A DNA stretch of 15,117 nucleotides from Acidobacteriota bacterium (GTDB lineage: Bacteria; Acidobacteriota; Terriglobia; Terriglobales; Acidobacteriaceae): contig JAJXXN010000156.1 in NCBI GenBank assembly GCA_021781075.1, positions 1-15,117 on the forward strand, read 5' to 3'. A model generated the notes under the pieces. The model was not told where the DNA came from. It did not search any database and worked only from the letters and a program-made list of their open reading frames with translations. The position numbers and the translations under genes were made by a program. Positions 13,805 to 15,117 of this stretch are shown in pieces; position 1 is the stretch's first letter; each line of letters opens with the position of its first letter.

Positions 13805-14650
13805 ATGGCCAGAAAAAAAGAAGAGAAGCGCACAGCAGCACCCGATGAGGTGAAGCCGCCGCAAAAGGTGGATGAAACCCCGTATGAGTTTGTCGCCAGC
13901 ATCTGCTCGGTGCTGGTGGTTGGACTTTTTATTCTGACCTTCCTCGCGCAGAATTTTGTGATTCCCTCCGGCTCCATGGAGAACACGCTGCTCATTGGTG
14001 ATCACCTGATGGTTGACCGCATCACGCTTGCGCCGCCTGCGCGCTGGATGCCCTTGATGCATTATCGCGAGCCCAAGCGTGGCGACATTGTGGTCTTCAT
14101 CAAGCCGGTCATTGACCCCACGCTGGACGTGGATTCCTCCGGTTATCCCACACATACCATCCTGGTAAAGCGGTTGATTGGCGTTCCCGGGGACCACATC
14201 AAGCTGCATGAAGGCGTTGTGTTCATCAACGGGGTGGCGCAAACGCCGCCACCGGATTCCATCAACCCCACCGCGGCAAACTTTGACCCGTATCGCGATG
14301 AATTTCCCGCGGTTGAGCCGGTCCCCCAGGACGGCGGGGTGATGGAAAGCTGGGCGCTGGAATTGCGTTCCGTGGTGAAGGACGGCGAGTTGGTTGTGCC
14401 CGAGGGCAAATACTTCATGATGGGCGACCACCGCACCAACAGCCTCGACTCGCGTTATTGGGGATTTGTGCCACGTGAAAATATCATGGGACGCCCTGTC
14501 ATCAATTATTGGTCCTTTGATGCCAGTGAGGATGAGATGACGCAGCAGGGAAACCAGGGCATTGGCGGCATCCTCCAGTGGATGGGCCACGTCGCGCTGC
14601 ACTTCTTTGACAAGACACGCTGGAGCCGGACCCTCCATCTGGTGAAATAG
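13805..14650 (+). CDS. lepB: Signal peptidase I (second paralogue)
   Basis: A second S26 signal peptidase of 281 residues. It has a charged cytosolic N-terminus (MARKKEEKR..., 1-27), a single TM (about 29-49) and the nucleophile box IPSGSMENTLLIGD (S57). The Lys box is ILVKRLIGVPGD (K122), and the last box is GDHRTNSLDSRYWG, where the usual Asn of GDNR is His. Catalytic Ser and Lys are intact. It differs clearly from the preceding copy (different insertion between Ser and Lys boxes, different C-terminus), so the pair is an old duplication that may have different substrates. No strong Shine-Dalgarno sequence is visible; the ATG at 13805 gives the expected short N-terminus. Confidence 0.93.
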   Translation: MARKKEEKRTAAPDEVKPPQKVDETPYEFVASICSVLVVGLFILTFLAQNFVIPSGSMENTLLIGDHLMVDRITLAPPARWMPLMHYREPKRGDIVVFIKPVIDPTLDVDSSGYPTHTILVKRLIGVPGDHIKLHEGVVFINGVAQTPPPDSINPTAANFDPYRDEFPAVEPVPQDGGVMESWALELRSVVKDGELVVPEGKYFMMGDHRTNSLDSRYWGFVPRENIMGRPVINYWSFDASEDEMTQQGNQGIGGILQWMGHVALHFFDKTRWSRTLHLVK

Positions 14651-14669
14651 AAGAGGCAGGGCGGGATAG

Positions 14670-15117
14670 ATGAGCACGGTGACAGGCGGAAAGGCTCGCA
14701 AAAGATTACTGGTGGCGGCAGCCATCGTGATAGTCCTTTTGCTTGCCTTTTTTGTTCCACCGCTCTTTTCGCTGGCCCATTACAAAACTCGCATCGCGGA
14801 GCTGATGTCGCGCGCGCTTGGCAGGCCGGTGAGGATTTCGGCTGTGGAGGCGCGGTTGCTGCCCCGCCCTGGCTTTGAGATTGACGACCTGACCGTTGAA
14901 GAAGACCCGTCCTTTGGCGCGGAGCCGATACTTCACGCCAACACGGTGGATGCGTCCTTGCGGCTGCTTTCACTATGGCGCGGCAAGCTGGAGATCAGCC
15001 GCATCAGCCTGGATGAGGCGAGCTTCAACCTGGTGCGCACTGAACAGGGTCGTTGGAATGTGGATGCGCTCTTTCGCAGCGCCACAGGCACCGTGGCGCA
15101 ACATGGCGGTAGATCGG
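14670..15117 (+). CDS. AsmA-like protein, N-terminal part (cut by contig end)
   Basis: A membrane-anchored protein of the AsmA/TamB-like superfamily, whose members span the periplasm and are linked to lipid transport and outer-membrane homeostasis. Visible are a basic start (MSTVTGGKARKRLL), one TM (about 13-32), then Y-K-TRIAELMSRALGRPVRISA and VEARLLPRPGFEIDDLTVEE, the typical start of the AsmA beta-helical groove. LRLLSLWRGKLEISRISLDE and the family-typical NVDALF tail follow. The ATG at 14670 has AGGG 8 nt upstream and lies 19 bp after the second lepB. About 147 genomic residues are visible; full-length relatives are much longer, and the last bases (15111-15117) are probable adapter. Confidence 0.82.
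   Translation, partial: MSTVTGGKARKRLLVAAAIVIVLLLAFFVPPLFSLAHYKTRIAELMSRALGRPVRISAVEARLLPRPGFEIDDLTVEEDPSFGAEPILHANTVDASLRLLSLWRGKLEISRISLDEASFNLVRTEQGRWNVDALFRSATGTVAQHGGRS
15111..15117. other. Probable Illumina adapter remnant (right end)
   Basis: The last seven bases, AGATCGG, are the start of the Illumina adapter stem AGATCGGAAGAGC. This complements the TTCCGATCT at the left end in the correct orientation for read-through into adapter on both sides. Confidence 0.8.

Noticed and set aside
13778..14725. 315-codon open frame antisense to the second signal peptidase
   Set aside because: The opposite strand encodes an intact S26 protease. This frame shows no motif, no Shine-Dalgarno sequence and low-complexity His/Arg/Asn composition.
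1..15117. CRISPR array or defence island
   Set aside because: No regularly spaced direct repeats and no cas, restriction or other nuclease-helicase defence genes were found.

Overview
The window reads as a contig from a high-GC Gram-negative bacterium, most likely an Acidobacteriota member (Terriglobia/Acidobacteriaceae-like). The case rests on an RHS tip of the style I associate with that group, GGGCTAAAGCCC/GGCACGGCTAAAGCCGTGCC-type intergenic palindromes, a MutS2 with Smr domain, duplicated signal peptidase I genes, an AsmA-like protein (implying an outer membrane), and dense small palindromic repeats. The assignment is inferred from recognition, not from a search. Both window ends match the Illumina adapter stem: bases 1-9 and 15111-15117 look like untrimmed adapter, so real genomic sequence is probably about 10-15110 and both edge genes are cut.

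Left block (minus strand, 3824 to 1): a likely operon transcribed right to left. It holds a 2-oxo acid dehydrogenase E2 (lipoyl acyltransferase), a YkgJ-type cysteine-cluster protein, alanine racemase (alr) and the start of ruvA, with gaps of only 5, 30 and 58 bp. A TATAAT box and a good Shine-Dalgarno sequence precede the E2 gene. Bases 3825-4269 are intergenic and hold this promoter plus remnants of dispersed palindromic repeats. Next come mutS2 (minus) and a divergent rhomboid protease (plus).

Middle block (7688-9837), the accessory part: a broken RHS locus on the minus strand. A truncated RHS core plus variable C-terminal domain (8549-9442) overlaps by 7 bp a small signal-peptide-bearing protein (8019-8555). 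This pair is a candidate effector/periplasmic immunity module. A second RHS-core scrap (7688-7897) lies downstream, and its last bases repeat the sequence at the upstream edge of the first fragment. Joining the two edges would give a continuous RHS core, so the segment looks circularly permuted or recombined. A 38-bp hairpin element interrupts the RHS reading frame, and a 143-bp element with imperfect terminal inverted repeats and internal hairpins follows at 9614-9756.

Right block (9838-15117): an XRE-family regulator (minus) is divergent from a plus-strand gene cluster. The cluster holds a 587-residue exported protein of unknown function with C-terminal TPR-like repeats, rnc (RNase III, TTG start with good SD), two tandem paralogous signal peptidases I (the first overlapping rnc by ATGA), and the N-terminus of an AsmA-like protein. 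An inverted repeat in the regulator/exported-protein intergenic region is a candidate operator. rnc-lepB linkage is familiar from E. coli (lepB-rnc-era), so the cluster joins RNA processing with protein export and envelope functions. I found no tRNA, rRNA or CRISPR array.
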